Positions 34,143 to 44,071 of a DNA stretch of 64,000 nt are shown piece by piece. A model generated the notes under the pieces. That model did not search any database. It was not told the DNA's origin and saw only the letters and a list, made by a program, of their open reading frames with translations. How positions within the stretch are numbered: position 1 is the stretch's first letter; each line of letters begins with the position of its first letter. Where the stretch lies: NCBI GenBank assembly GCA_020845755.1, contig JADLFE010000033.1:62001-126000 (forward strand). The letters are read 5' to 3'. Both the position numbers and the translations under genes were made by a program. This DNA comes from Phycisphaerales bacterium. Lineage in GTDB: Bacteria > Planctomycetota > Phycisphaerae > Phycisphaerales > UBA1924.

Positions 34143-34588
34143 CGACGCACTCCATCAACATTCGTCGGGCGGCGTGCCGCGGGAGCATCCTCGTCGACGT
34201 GATCGTGGGTTCGGTGATCCTGGGCCTGGCGCTCACGGCGATGATCGGTCTGGTCGGGCGCGCGATCTCCGAACAGAACGGCGGAGAGCAACTCCAGACG
34301 GCCTCGATGCTGATCGATGAGCAATTGGCGCTCGTGCTGGCTCGCGGGCCGGACAACTATGCCACGCGCTTCGACACGCAGGGAACGTGTGATGCGCCGT
34401 TCGACCAGTATCGCTACGAACTCGACATCCAGGAGCGGGGCGGGTCCAACCCATATTTTGTTCGCGCGACGGTGTTCTGGGATTCCGGAGGGAAGACGCG
34501 TTCGGCGAGCGTCGAGACGCTGATCGCAGCGCGCCCGGGCGAGGTTGAGGATCGAACACTGGACCAGAGCGTGACGCGAACGCCGTAA
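34136..34588 (+). CDS. gspI: Minor pseudopilin, GspI-like (divergent leader)
   Basis: 150 residues from GTG 34136, overlapping the gspH stop by 7 bases. After CRG comes SILVDVIVGSVILGLALTAM: a hydrophobic helix as in pseudopilins, but Ser replaces the usual Phe and Asp the usual Glu at +5. The rest contains QLQTASMLIDEQLALVLARG, which recalls the post-helix part of GspI. The identity rests mainly on gene order (H-I-J-K). Confidence 0.6.
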   Translation: MVTTHSINIRRAACRGSILVDVIVGSVILGLALTAMIGLVGRAISEQNGGEQLQTASMLIDEQLALVLARGPDNYATRFDTQGTCDAPFDQYRYELDIQERGGSNPYFVRATVFWDSGGKTRSASVETLIAARPGEVEDRTLDQSVTRTP

Positions 34589-34666
34589 GAAGTTGAACAC
34601 GGAGGACACGGATAAGTCACGGCGAAGAATCGGACAGAGTCGGCCTTTGGATCGCGACGGACGAAG

Positions 34667-35386
34667 ATGAAAGCACACGCGTCGACAACCCGAGCCTTCA
34701 CGATCGTCGAGTTGATCGTCGCGTTGCTCGTCGGCGTGATCGTCGCGGGCGCGACGACCACCGCGCTCACGCAGTTCTCGCGAGGAAAATCCCGCGCGAC
34801 GGCGCGTCAGGAGGCGTTTGCCCGCGCCGAAGCCGCCGCGTCGCTCATCGCCAACGACATCATCGAGGCCGCGCGCGATCAGGATCCGACGTTTACGCGT
34901 CTGTCGATCATCGACGGCGGTGAACTCGGCCAGGACGCGCGGGATTCACTCCTGATTCTCGCGCGTTCGATGCGCGTGCAGGCCCGCGACCCCGGCCTGC
35001 CAAGCGGCGGCGAGGGGGAGATTCAGTACCGCCTCGACGCAAGCACGGGCGGCGTGGCGCTGTGGCGGCGCACCGACGCGCCGGCGGATGAATTCCTCGA
35101 CGCGGGCGGCACGGCGCGACCCGTGGTGCCCGGCGTTGTCGAACTCTCGATCGAAGCCGACGACGGCACACAGTGGGCCCCTTCATGGGAGAGCGATGCC
35201 GACGGCATTCCCTACGCGGTGCGGATCACGGTCATCGCGACCTCCGACGACAAGACGGCGCAGGCCAAGGCTCGGCGCACGGTCGCGCTGGATCGCACAC
35301 CCGCACCGATCACGCCGCCCACCGAGGACACGACGGGCACCGACTCCACGGGGACGTCCGGCTCGACGACGGGGGGTGGCGGATGA
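34667..35386 (+). CDS. gspJ: Minor pseudopilin, GspJ-like
   Basis: 239 residues from ATG 34667. The leader KAHASTTRA precedes FTIVELIVALLVGVIVAGAT (Ala at -1, Glu at +5). The globular domain begins ARQEAFARAEAAASLIANDI, and the C-terminal ~35 residues are Thr/Ser/Gly low complexity. Its stop overlaps the gspK start (ATGA). It probably forms the tip complex with GspI and GspK. Confidence 0.7.
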   Translation: MKAHASTTRAFTIVELIVALLVGVIVAGATTTALTQFSRGKSRATARQEAFARAEAAASLIANDIIEAARDQDPTFTRLSIIDGGELGQDARDSLLILARSMRVQARDPGLPSGGEGEIQYRLDASTGGVALWRRTDAPADEFLDAGGTARPVVPGVVELSIEADDGTQWAPSWESDADGIPYAVRITVIATSDDKTAQAKARRTVALDRTPAPITPPTEDTTGTDSTGTSGSTTGGGG

Positions 35387-36783
35387 TGCACGCCATCGAC
35401 TTCCATCCGGCAGCAAACCGGCGCGCCTTTGCGACCATGCTGGTGCTATGGGTCGTCGCGATCGGCGCGGTGATGCTGGCGGCGGTGCAGGCGGCGTCAT
35501 TCCGGCAGGCAGCGGCCGGTCGCGAGGCGCTGGCGCGGGTTCGGGCGCACTGGGCTGCAAGAGCGGCGCTGGAGAACGTGCTTGCGAGCATCGACGCCAG
35601 CACGCAGAGCCCCGACACCAGCGACGCCTACGCGATCACGGACGACATCACGCAGGTGAGTGAGGGCCGGTTGGCCGGCTCGTTCTTCCGCGTATCGTGG
35701 ACCGACAACGGGCAGGAGCGATTCGGCGCGATCGACGAGCATTCCAAACTGAACATCAACCTGCTCACGCAGGCGGAACTCCTGCTGCTCCCCGACATGA
35801 CCGAGGACATCGCTGACAGCATCCTCGACTGGATCGACAGCGACGACGACACACGCCCGCTGGGCGCGGAGATCGGGTATTACCTCACGCAACCGGGCGC
35901 GACCGTTCCGAGGAACGGGTCTATCCGTTCGATCGCGGAACTCGAGTTGATCAGCGGCGTGGCTCCGGAAATCGTGCGCGGCGAGGACTGGAATCTCAAC
36001 GGACGCCTCGATCCCAACGAGAACGATGGCAACGCCTCCTGGCCGTGGGATAACGCCGACGGCAAACTCGACGCGGGTTGGTCTGCGATCCTGACGGCCT
36101 CGAGCGTCGACGGCGGGATGGCGGAGTCGGGCGAGGATCGCCTGAACCTCGCGGTCGCGACGGCGGACGAGGTCTCGCAGCGGATCAACGTCACATCGAC
36201 GCAGGCCGACGCGATCGTCGCCTATGGCGCGAGTTCCGGCGCGGTGATGAGCGACTTCATCCGGCGTGACCTCGACCAACTCGGCTCGACCGGGCAGCAG
36301 GGCGGCACGGGCGGCGCACGCATCGAGCCGCTGACCACCGATCAACTCGCGGCCCTGTTCGCGGAGGCGAAGATCGACGCCGCGGCCTCCGCCTCGGGCA
36401 CGAGCACCTCGACTTCCAGCACAAGCACGACGGGCGACACGGCAACGATCACCGCATCGCTCCCGGGCAAGTTGAACATCAACACCTGCCAGGCCGAGAC
36501 GCTTCAATACCTGACGGACATCGACCCATCGACGGCGGACGCGATCATCGCGGAGCGTGAGTCGCGTCCGAAAGGATTTACATCGATCGTGGACCTGCTG
36601 GACGTGGCGGGGATGACGCGAACCCGCTTATCGCGCATCTCCAACGTGCTGGACGTCCGCTCGAACGTGTACCGCGTGGACTGCCGCGGGCGCGATGAGC
36701 AGACGGGCATCGAGTGTGAATTGATCGTGACCGTCAATCGTTCGACCCTTCCCGCGACCATCACCGAGATCCGAACCCGCTGA
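35383..36783 (+). CDS. gspK: Minor pseudopilin GspK
   Basis: 466 residues from ATG 35383 (overlap ATGA with gspJ). The leader ANRRA precedes FATMLVLWVVAIGAVML, without Glu at +5, as is usual for GspK. The large body has a helix-hairpin-helix-like stretch (KLNINLLTQAELLLLPDM, ILDWIDSDDD) and a second one near the C-terminus (KLNINTCQAETLQYL, ADAIIAERESRPKGF), characteristic of GspK. A Ser/Thr-rich insertion lies at about 340-360. It caps the pseudopilus. Confidence 0.85.
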   Translation: MMHAIDFHPAANRRAFATMLVLWVVAIGAVMLAAVQAASFRQAAAGREALARVRAHWAARAALENVLASIDASTQSPDTSDAYAITDDITQVSEGRLAGSFFRVSWTDNGQERFGAIDEHSKLNINLLTQAELLLLPDMTEDIADSILDWIDSDDDTRPLGAEIGYYLTQPGATVPRNGSIRSIAELELISGVAPEIVRGEDWNLNGRLDPNENDGNASWPWDNADGKLDAGWSAILTASSVDGGMAESGEDRLNLAVATADEVSQRINVTSTQADAIVAYGASSGAVMSDFIRRDLDQLGSTGQQGGTGGARIEPLTTDQLAALFAEAKIDAAASASGTSTSTSSTSTTGDTATITASLPGKLNINTCQAETLQYLTDIDPSTADAIIAERESRPKGFTSIVDLLDVAGMTRTRLSRISNVLDVRSNVYRVDCRGRDEQTGIECELIVTVNRSTLPATITEIRTR

Positions 36784-36790
36784 GAAACGC

Positions 36791-38548
36791 ATGGCGACGA
36801 CGACACCGAACACCGACACGCAACGCCTGGGCGCGCTCTTTGAACTGGGCCTGGTCGTCGCGGAGCGCACGGCGCGTGGCGTGCGCGTGATCGAGGCCCG
36901 CACGCTCAGCGCGATCGCCGATCTTCCCGCGGCGCTGGCGCAGCACCGCGTGCATCACCTGGTCCGCGTGCTCCCCGCCGCCGACACCGTCTGCCGCGCC
37001 TCTCGCGTGGACAGCGCCCAGCCCGCCGAACTGCTCTCGGCGCTGGCACTTCTGGGCGAGGCCTCGCTCCCCGAGGAAGTGCCGGCCCATCGTCGCGCCG
37101 GAGGCGTGGTACCCGATCTGTCGGCCGACGGCAGGCGTGGCGCGATCTTCACCGCGTGGATCACGCCGCCGCCCGAGGAGCCCGATCTGCCCGTGGAGGA
37201 CGAGACGTTCATCGCATCGGCAGCGGCGCTTGCGATGCTGCGATCACCGTCGGGGCTGGCGGTGTTGTGCGACCGCGCGGGCGTGAGCATTGTGGCGTCG
37301 GGGCCCGATCGGCTGGCGGCCCGCGCGATCGTGGAGGACCCGACGAACCACGCCGCGATCGCGGCCCGAATCGCCGAGACCTGCCGGGCCGTGGGCGCGA
37401 CCGCCGCGAACGAAGTGGTCGAGACACACGCTCGCCTGCGGCTAGACGCGACCTCGCGTTCGGCGCTGGCGTCGCGTGTCGAGGGGTTGGTGCCCGAGCA
37501 GCGCTGGCTGGATCAATACGGCGTGGCGATCGGGGCGGCGCTGGCGGCGCTCTCTCCAGACGCGGCGACGCGCACGCTCGCGCAGCTCCGCGACGAGCCT
37601 CCCGCCGAGCGACGCACGGCGCCGGAGCGATTTGTCGATTGGATCACCGTCCCGCGGCACGCGTTGGCGGCGGGCGTGGCGGCCGCGGCCCTGGTGATCA
37701 TCGCGCCGCTGGGCATCGCCGCGACGCGCGGCGCGGTGCTCAAGAGCAAGTCGACGAACCTCAGGCAGGTCGACGAGCAGCGGGCCGCGCTGTCCAAGCA
37801 GGCGGCGATGTATCAGCAGCTTGAGACGATGCGCTGGCCGATGACCAAACTGATGGGAGACATCTCGGCCGCCACGCCGCAGGGCGTGATCGTGGAGGTG
37901 CTGCGTCTGTCGCCGGAGCAGGGCATGATGATGAAGGGGACGGCCGACAGCCAGGAGGTGCTGGGCAAACTCCAGTCGCACCTGAACCAGACGGGGCTGT
38001 TCGACAAACTCAAGATCGATCGCGCGGTGTCGGGATCGTCGGGCGTGGAGTTTGACATCTCCGCCAACGTGCTGAATCCGACGATCTACGTGAAGCCGGT
38101 CGACGATTTCGCGGAGAAGCCGCTGGCGGTGCGGCTCTATGGCGAGGCGGCCCGCAACGCGCCGCTCGTGGCGACGGAGTCGGGCTCGACGGATCACTCG
38201 CGCGAGAGTTCGTCGAGCAGCGGCCCACGCGACGGCGGGCGCAGCGGTACTCGGGAGAGCGGACGCGAGTCGTCGCGTGATTCGCGTTCACCGGCGGCGG
38301 CGGATTCGTCGCGTTCGTCGCGCCCCAGTTCCGGGAGCGGTGTCCCGAGCCTGGCCGACGTTCCGCCGGAACTCACCGACGCGCAGATCGGCGCGATGGA
38401 CCGAACGACGGCGATGAAGGAGATGGTGGCGCGTCGGCGGGCATCGGCTGTTCAGGGCATCGATCCCGGCGTCAAGGCGCGGCTTGATACGGAAGTCACC
38501 AAACTGCAGGACCGAATGAAGGCCGCGGGAAGCGGAGGGACGACATGA
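36791..38548 (+). CDS. GspL/PilN-like inner-membrane assembly protein
   Basis: 585 residues from ATG 36791. The N-terminal ~280 residues are soluble, a degenerate actin-like or other cytosolic domain. A transmembrane segment (about 290-313) is followed by a PilN-like periplasmic part with MRWPMTKLMGDISAATPQGV and LGKLQSHLNQTGLFDKL. The C-terminal ~120 residues are a Ser/Arg/Gly-rich linker and a small helical tail. Position after gspK and before the gspM-like gene supports GspL, the partner of the ATPase. Confidence 0.7.
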   Translation: MATTTPNTDTQRLGALFELGLVVAERTARGVRVIEARTLSAIADLPAALAQHRVHHLVRVLPAADTVCRASRVDSAQPAELLSALALLGEASLPEEVPAHRRAGGVVPDLSADGRRGAIFTAWITPPPEEPDLPVEDETFIASAAALAMLRSPSGLAVLCDRAGVSIVASGPDRLAARAIVEDPTNHAAIAARIAETCRAVGATAANEVVETHARLRLDATSRSALASRVEGLVPEQRWLDQYGVAIGAALAALSPDAATRTLAQLRDEPPAERRTAPERFVDWITVPRHALAAGVAAAALVIIAPLGIAATRGAVLKSKSTNLRQVDEQRAALSKQAAMYQQLETMRWPMTKLMGDISAATPQGVIVEVLRLSPEQGMMMKGTADSQEVLGKLQSHLNQTGLFDKLKIDRAVSGSSGVEFDISANVLNPTIYVKPVDDFAEKPLAVRLYGEAARNAPLVATESGSTDHSRESSSSSGPRDGGRSGTRESGRESSRDSRSPAAADSSRSSRPSSGSGVPSLADVPPELTDAQIGAMDRTTAMKEMVARRRASAVQGIDPGVKARLDTEVTKLQDRMKAAGSGGTT

Positions 38549-39153
38549 GCCTCGGTGCTCGTTTCAATTCGATGCCGCGGGCGGCACGCTGGCTGATCGC
38601 GTTCGTGGCGGGGCTGGGGGCGTATTTCCTCGTGATCGAGCCGGCGCTCGATTCGACGCTCCGCATGAACAGTTCGTCGGAGCAGATCGAATCGCACCTG
38701 CGCGGCGCGTCGACATCGGACCAGGGTTTCGTGTCGGCGCTGGGCCAGGTCGACAGCGGCACGCAACGCTTCGGCACCGTGAACCTGCCCGTGGAATCCA
38801 CCGCGGGCTCCGAGGCGTTCAACCGTCGCATCGCGGAGATCCTCAAGGCCCATGGCGTGCGTGACAGCACCGCCAGCGACCGCGAGGTCCCCGTCGCGTC
38901 GGGCCCGCTTACGCAGGTGTACGCGCCAGACAACATGCGCCTCGACCGCCTCGTCAAGGACCTGCAGTTCGAGTCCACGCCCGACACGGTCGCCAGGGTC
39001 ATCGCCGACTGCGAGCGCGCTCCCGAGATCGTCGCGGTCTCGCGCGTGCAGATCACCAAACTGCAGTCGGGTCGCGGCGTGCCCGCGGGCACGGTCCGCG
39101 CCAACATCACGGTCGAAGCGTGGAAGCTCTCCAGAAAGGGACGTGCCAGGTGA
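38545..39153 (+). CDS. GspM-like inner-membrane protein
   Basis: 202 residues from ATG 38545, overlapping the previous stop (ATGA). One transmembrane helix (about 14-34, WLIAFVAGLGAYFLVIEPAL) is followed by a periplasmic domain of about 160 residues. The topology is that of GspM, which pairs with GspL. Sequence similarity alone would not identify it. Confidence 0.55.
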   Translation: MSLGARFNSMPRAARWLIAFVAGLGAYFLVIEPALDSTLRMNSSSEQIESHLRGASTSDQGFVSALGQVDSGTQRFGTVNLPVESTAGSEAFNRRIAEILKAHGVRDSTASDREVPVASGPLTQVYAPDNMRLDRLVKDLQFESTPDTVARVIADCERAPEIVAVSRVQITKLQSGRGVPAGTVRANITVEAWKLSRKGRAR

Positions 39154-39953
39154 GCCCCGTTCGTCAACATCATGTTCCGCTGGGTGTGCTCTGGTCGCGC
39201 CTGTCCGGCGCCGGCAAGGTCGCTGTGGTCGTGATTCTCGCCGCGATCGTCGTGCTGGTGTTCCCCGTCATCGCGATGGTGGGCACGCTGCTGACACCCG
39301 CCGCATCGCCTTCCGCGGCCCAGAACACCCGGCGGCAGGAGATGCTCAAGAAGTTCGAGGAATCGAGCGAGCGTTCGCTGGCGCAGACGAGCGGGCGGTC
39401 GCTGTTTGTGATCCCCGCCGCCCCGCGCCCGCCACGCAACGACGCGCCGCCGGCGGTGAGCGACACGACGCCCCGCCCGCCCTCGGCCTATGGCGGTCCG
39501 GCGCTGGCGGCGATCATCAACGACACGGTGTGGTTCAGCGACGGGACGCGCCTGAAGCCCGGCGAGAACGCGGACAAATCGCTGTCGGTGGTGAGGGTCG
39601 ATCCGCCGTGGGGCGCGACGATCAAGTATCGCGGCGTGGACTTCCCGGTGACGCTGTTCGAGCACGACAAGACGGTGATCCCGCCGCCGACGCCGCCAAA
39701 GCCGGTCGAGACCAAGCCAACGGAAACCAAGCCAACGGAAACCAAGCCCGGCGATGGCGCACCGCCAGACGCGAAGCCCACAGATGTAAAGCCCGGTGAA
39801 GCTCCCGCAGCCCCTGAAAGCAAGCCGGCGATTCCGCCGGAGACCAAGCCGGAGACCAAGCCGGAGACATTGCCGGACACGAAGCCAGAGACCAGACCAG
39901 AGACACCTCAGACCCGGCCCGCGCCCGGCACGCCGGCGACATCCCCCAAGTAG
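39150..39953 (+). CDS. GspC-like protein with Pro/Lys/Glu/Thr-rich tail
   Basis: 267 residues from GTG 39150, overlapping the gspM-like stop (GTGA). One transmembrane segment (about 22-42) is followed by an Ala/Pro linker, a small beta domain (IINDTVWFSDGTRLKPGE, WGATIKYRGVDFPVTLFE) and a low-complexity tail with KPTETKPTETKP-type repeats. In other T2SS, GspC links the inner-membrane platform with the secretin. Position just before gspD supports that role. Confidence 0.55.
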   Translation: MSPVRQHHVPLGVLWSRLSGAGKVAVVVILAAIVVLVFPVIAMVGTLLTPAASPSAAQNTRRQEMLKKFEESSERSLAQTSGRSLFVIPAAPRPPRNDAPPAVSDTTPRPPSAYGGPALAAIINDTVWFSDGTRLKPGENADKSLSVVRVDPPWGATIKYRGVDFPVTLFEHDKTVIPPPTPPKPVETKPTETKPTETKPGDGAPPDAKPTDVKPGEAPAAPESKPAIPPETKPETKPETLPDTKPETRPETPQTRPAPGTPATSPK

Positions 39954-39974
39954 ATCCAAATCAATAGGTTGACC

Positions 39975-42647
39975 ATGAACTCACAACTCATCATTCGTCG
40001 CACGTTGGCCAAGGGCGTTGTCGTTCCCGCCATGCTCGTAGCGCTGGCCGGTTCGTCGTTCGCGCAGGAGGCGCCGCCCGCGGGCGAGCCCGCCGCCCCG
40101 CCGGCCACTCAGCCGGCCACGCCTCCCGCGACTCCATCGCCCGGTGCGCCGACGTCGCCGGCTCCAGCGCCCGTCGCTCCCTCGGAGCCGCCGGCGGCGC
40201 CAAGGGCGGAGAAGATCGACGCCGCCACCAACCGTCGCGTGCTCGAGGGGCCCGACACGGTGCTGGCGTTCAAGAACGTGAAGGTGAGCGACGTGATCCC
40301 GTTCATCGTTGAGGCGACGGGCAAGGTGGTGATGCCCCAGCCCGAGGTGATGACCCGATCGATCACGGTGCTGAACGATCGCGCGATCCCGCGTCAACTC
40401 GCGCTCGACATGGTCATCATGGCGATGCACCAGATCGGCGTGGGCGTGGTCGAGGGTCCGACGATCATCACGCTCCGCGACATCAACGAGGTTACGCGTC
40501 AGGACGTGCCCGTGATCCCCGGCGATGAATCGCTCCTGGAGCGGACCGACTACGGGTCGATCGTGCAGAAGGTGTACACGCTCCGCAACGCGTCGGCCCA
40601 GAACGTCGGCGAACTCGTCAAGGACAACATCCCGGACTTTGCCAAGATCATGGTCGATGAACAATCGAACCAGGTCGCGGTTCTGGGCAACGTCGGGCTC
40701 TTGCAGCGCCTGGAGCGCCTGATCGATTCGCTCGACATGCCCGCGGCGGCGTCGCTCTCCAGCGAGACATTCCGCCTGCGCTTCGCCGACGCCGAGCAGG
40801 TCGCGACCAACATCAAGGAACTCTTTTCCGAGAGCGCGACGCGAACCGGCGGGCAGAATCAGCAGCAGAACCCGTTCCAGGCCTTCTTCAACCGCGGCGG
40901 GAACAACCAGCAGGGCGGACGCGGGACCCGCGGCGGGAACAACCAGCAGGGCGGCCAAGGGAGCCAGGGCGGTCAGGGGAACGCCGCCGCCAGCATCTCC
41001 ACCAGCGCCAACCTGCGCGTCACCGCGAACACGCAGCAGAACTCGGTGACGGTGCTTGCGGAGCGTCCGATCCTCGACCAGATCCGCAAGCAGATCGACG
41101 AGTTCTGGGACAAGCCCCTCCCCGACGAGGCCGTCGTCCCGCGCGTGTACGACCTCAAGAACTCCGATCCGATCAAGGTGCGCGACCTGCTCGAGGGGCT
41201 GTTCGGCAAGGGCACGACCACGACGCAGGGCAACAACACCACGACGTCGCAGGGCGTGGGACGTCTGGCCGGTCAGTTCTCGTTCCAGGCGATCCCGGAA
41301 TCGGGTCGCCTGGTCGTCGTCGCCAAGAGCCCGGACAACATGGCGGTGATCGACAAGATCATCCAGGACCTCGACCAGCCGCAATCGATCGGACTCCCCG
41401 AGGTCGTTGAACTCAAGCACGCCAACGCCGAGGACCTGGCCGAGCAACTCAACACGCTCTTGGCGCAGGACGGCACGCTGGCGCAGATCCGACGTTCCGA
41501 GACCGGCCTGTCCGACAGCACGCTGACCAGCAGCCCGTTCGCCCAGGACGCCGCGACCACCACGACCAACCAGAACACCCAGAACACGACGACCAGCGCG
41601 TCGAACATCCAGTTCTGGTGGCAGCGCTCTCGCCCGCCGACCGACAAGGCCGGCGCATCGAACCTCGTCGGCGCGATCCGTATCGTGCCGGTGTGGCGTC
41701 AGAACGCGCTGCTCGTGCTCGCGCCGCCGGAGTATCGGGCCTCGGTATCGCAACTCATCGGCCAACTCGACAAGCCCGGGCGCCAGGTGCTGATCGCCGC
41801 CATCGTCGCCGAGATGTCGAGCGACGACGCGACGGCCCTTGGCCTGCGCTGGTCCAGCCAGACCATCACGCCCACCAACCCCGACAACGCGATCCAGTTC
41901 GGCACCGACCAGGACCGCTCGGGGTTCATCGGCTCGCTGTTCAATTCCTCGGTGCTCGACGTCAACATGAACGTGAATGTGATGCTCCAGGCGTTGTCAG
42001 AGAAGACCGACGTGCAGATCCTGTCGGAGCCCAAGATCTTCACCAGCGACAACCAGGAGGCCGAGTTCTTCGACGGGCAGGACATCCCGTTCGTTACCGA
42101 CTCACAGACCAACAACAACGGCAACCTGGTGCAGAGTTTCGACTATCGCGCCGTGGGCATCCAACTCCGCATCAGGCCGCGCATCGCCAACAACAAGGAT
42201 GTCGACATCCGCGTCAATCTCGAACTCTCGTCGATCGTGCCCGGGCAGACGCTCTTCGGCGGGTTCGTGGTCGATCGGCGCGAAACGACCACCCAACTCA
42301 TCCTCCGCGACGGGCAGACGGTTGTGATCTCCGGCATCATCCGCAAGGAGGATTCGGACATCACGCGCAAGGTGCCGCTCCTGGGCGATATCCCGCTCCT
42401 GGGTGCGCTCTTCACGTCCAAGGAAAAGAGTGTCAAGAGCACCGAACTCCTGGTCTTCATCACCCCGATCGTCGTCGAGAACCCGGAGGAGCGTCAGGAA
42501 CTCAACGAGCCATACCACGACCGCCTGAACCAGATGCGACTGAAACTCGAAGGCCCGGGCAAGGACGGCGAGAAGTCCGAAGACTCCAAGGATGGCGCAA
42601 AGCCCAAGAAGGAAAAGTCAGCGCAGGACTTCGGATACGACGGGTAA
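39975..42647 (+). CDS. gspD: Type II secretion secretin GspD
   Basis: 890 residues from ATG 39975 (a TTG six bases earlier is unlikely). Signal peptide about 1-31 (SSFAQ), then a Pro/Ala linker, N0-like domain (FKNVKVSDVIPFIVEATG), N1-N3 repeats with insertions rich in Gln/Gly/Asn (about 295-335), and the secretin beta-barrel with VQILSEPKIFTSDNQEAEF, DGQTVVISGIIRKEDS and the signature VPLLGDIPLLGALFTS. It forms the outer-membrane gate of the system. Confidence 0.95.
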   Translation: MNSQLIIRRTLAKGVVVPAMLVALAGSSFAQEAPPAGEPAAPPATQPATPPATPSPGAPTSPAPAPVAPSEPPAAPRAEKIDAATNRRVLEGPDTVLAFKNVKVSDVIPFIVEATGKVVMPQPEVMTRSITVLNDRAIPRQLALDMVIMAMHQIGVGVVEGPTIITLRDINEVTRQDVPVIPGDESLLERTDYGSIVQKVYTLRNASAQNVGELVKDNIPDFAKIMVDEQSNQVAVLGNVGLLQRLERLIDSLDMPAAASLSSETFRLRFADAEQVATNIKELFSESATRTGGQNQQQNPFQAFFNRGGNNQQGGRGTRGGNNQQGGQGSQGGQGNAAASISTSANLRVTANTQQNSVTVLAERPILDQIRKQIDEFWDKPLPDEAVVPRVYDLKNSDPIKVRDLLEGLFGKGTTTTQGNNTTTSQGVGRLAGQFSFQAIPESGRLVVVAKSPDNMAVIDKIIQDLDQPQSIGLPEVVELKHANAEDLAEQLNTLLAQDGTLAQIRRSETGLSDSTLTSSPFAQDAATTTTNQNTQNTTTSASNIQFWWQRSRPPTDKAGASNLVGAIRIVPVWRQNALLVLAPPEYRASVSQLIGQLDKPGRQVLIAAIVAEMSSDDATALGLRWSSQTITPTNPDNAIQFGTDQDRSGFIGSLFNSSVLDVNMNVNVMLQALSEKTDVQILSEPKIFTSDNQEAEFFDGQDIPFVTDSQTNNNGNLVQSFDYRAVGIQLRIRPRIANNKDVDIRVNLELSSIVPGQTLFGGFVVDRRETTTQLILRDGQTVVISGIIRKEDSDITRKVPLLGDIPLLGALFTSKEKSVKSTELLVFITPIVVENPEERQELNEPYHDRLNQMRLKLEGPGKDGEKSEDSKDGAKPKKEKSAQDFGYDG

Positions 42648-42650
42648 GCC

Positions 42651-44045
42651 GTGACTCGAAGAACCATCCAACCCCGCCTCCCTCTCGTGCTCGCCCTGAC
42701 CGCGATCCAGTCGGCGTCGGGCTGCGTGACCGTGCGCTCGGAGCCGGCGCATGGCGAATCAGCGCTTCATCCGCGTCTGAACGCGCCGCCCGCACGCCCG
42801 CAGAGCGTGCCGGCCGAGCCGCCAACCCAAACCGCCCAGCCCGGCGTGCCGACGGCACCCGTGGCCCGCCCCGTGCCGCCAACCTCCAGCGCCATGCTGC
42901 GCTTCTCCATCTTCCCGCTGGGCTCGATCGAATACGACGGCCAGGTCCTCCCTCTCGTCTCGCCCGACGCGCGATTCCTGGCTGTCCAGGCGGGCCTAGC
43001 GCCCACGTGGCCCACGCTGCTCGCGCTCGACAGCGCGGTGCCGGCCATCACAACCAAACTCGTCGTGTACCAGATCGAAAAGTCCGGGCTCTCGCCGCTG
43101 GCGCTCCCGGTGCTCCCGGAGGGCGCGATCCTCGGGCGCTCCTGTGATGCCGAAGGCTTCCTGATCGAGCAGCCGCGATCCGACGGCACGCGCGCCATCG
43201 GAAAAGTCGCGTGGACCTCGGGTCGTGTCGAGTGGCTTGCGGACGCGCCCGCGATCAACGCGCACGCCGTCCTGTCGCAATCGGGTGAACTGGCCTACAC
43301 CACGCGGAAGAAGGGGAGCCCCAAGGCCGACCTTGTGATCCGCTCGCACGACGGCAAACTCCGCGTTCGTGCCGCGGGCGATGTCGGGTATCTCTTGCCT
43401 ATCTACGCGGGCGAGCCCAAGACGCTCTTCACGCTCACGCGCTCGCAGGGCGGGATTGATCTGGTCGCGCTCCGAGATGCGCCGACCTCCGACGCCGACA
43501 CCACCATCGGCCCGGTGATCGCGACGCGCTCGCTGTCGCTCTCGCCGGATCCCGCGCTGGCGTATCAGTGCGCCGCGGCGTTGCAGGTCCCGCCGCCCCA
43601 CGCGATCACGCTCGAACAGAGCGCCACGATCCCGGCCCCGACCCCGGCGGCGCCTTCCGCGCCCGGCGCGATCGTCGGCGCGGGCGGCTCGCCCCTCTCG
43701 CTTTTCGTGCCCGACCTTGGACGCACGGCGGAATTCGACCTGGCCTCGGGCTCGTGGAATCCGCTGGGCGAGAAATCGATCGCCGCGGTTCGCTCGCCCA
43801 TCGCCGATCACCCGGGCGTGTTTGTGGCGGTGCCCGAGGGGCTGGTCTTCACGCCCACGGCCGATCACCGCGCGCCGGTGCCGGCGCGTTCGGCGATGGC
43901 CCGCCTGTTCGACACGCCGTATGTCCCGCGCGCCACCGCGAATCCCGATCTCCCGCTGATCGTCTTCGGGCCCGCGGGCCCGACGAAACTCACGGTGATG
44001 GGCGTCGGCCTCCCGCCTGCGGAGTCAGACCCCGCGGCGAAATAG
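42651..44045 (+). CDS. Lipoprotein of unknown function at the end of the T2SS operon
   Basis: 464 residues from GTG 42651, three bases after the gspD stop. The lipoprotein signal ends SASGC (Cys25). A Pro-rich linker leads to a beta-rich body with repeats such as SPDARFLAVQAG, SGELAYTTRKKGSP and PLSLFVPDLGRTAEFDLASG, suggesting a beta-propeller. A pilotin or secretin-assembly partner is possible from position, but it is far larger than classical GspS pilotins. No family recognised. Confidence 0.7.
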   Translation: MTRRTIQPRLPLVLALTAIQSASGCVTVRSEPAHGESALHPRLNAPPARPQSVPAEPPTQTAQPGVPTAPVARPVPPTSSAMLRFSIFPLGSIEYDGQVLPLVSPDARFLAVQAGLAPTWPTLLALDSAVPAITTKLVVYQIEKSGLSPLALPVLPEGAILGRSCDAEGFLIEQPRSDGTRAIGKVAWTSGRVEWLADAPAINAHAVLSQSGELAYTTRKKGSPKADLVIRSHDGKLRVRAAGDVGYLLPIYAGEPKTLFTLTRSQGGIDLVALRDAPTSDADTTIGPVIATRSLSLSPDPALAYQCAAALQVPPPHAITLEQSATIPAPTPAAPSAPGAIVGAGGSPLSLFVPDLGRTAEFDLASGSWNPLGEKSIAAVRSPIADHPGVFVAVPEGLVFTPTADHRAPVPARSAMARLFDTPYVPRATANPDLPLIVFGPAGPTKLTVMGVGLPPAESDPAAK

Positions 44046-44071
44046 CGCGCAACGGGACGCCACTCGCGGCG

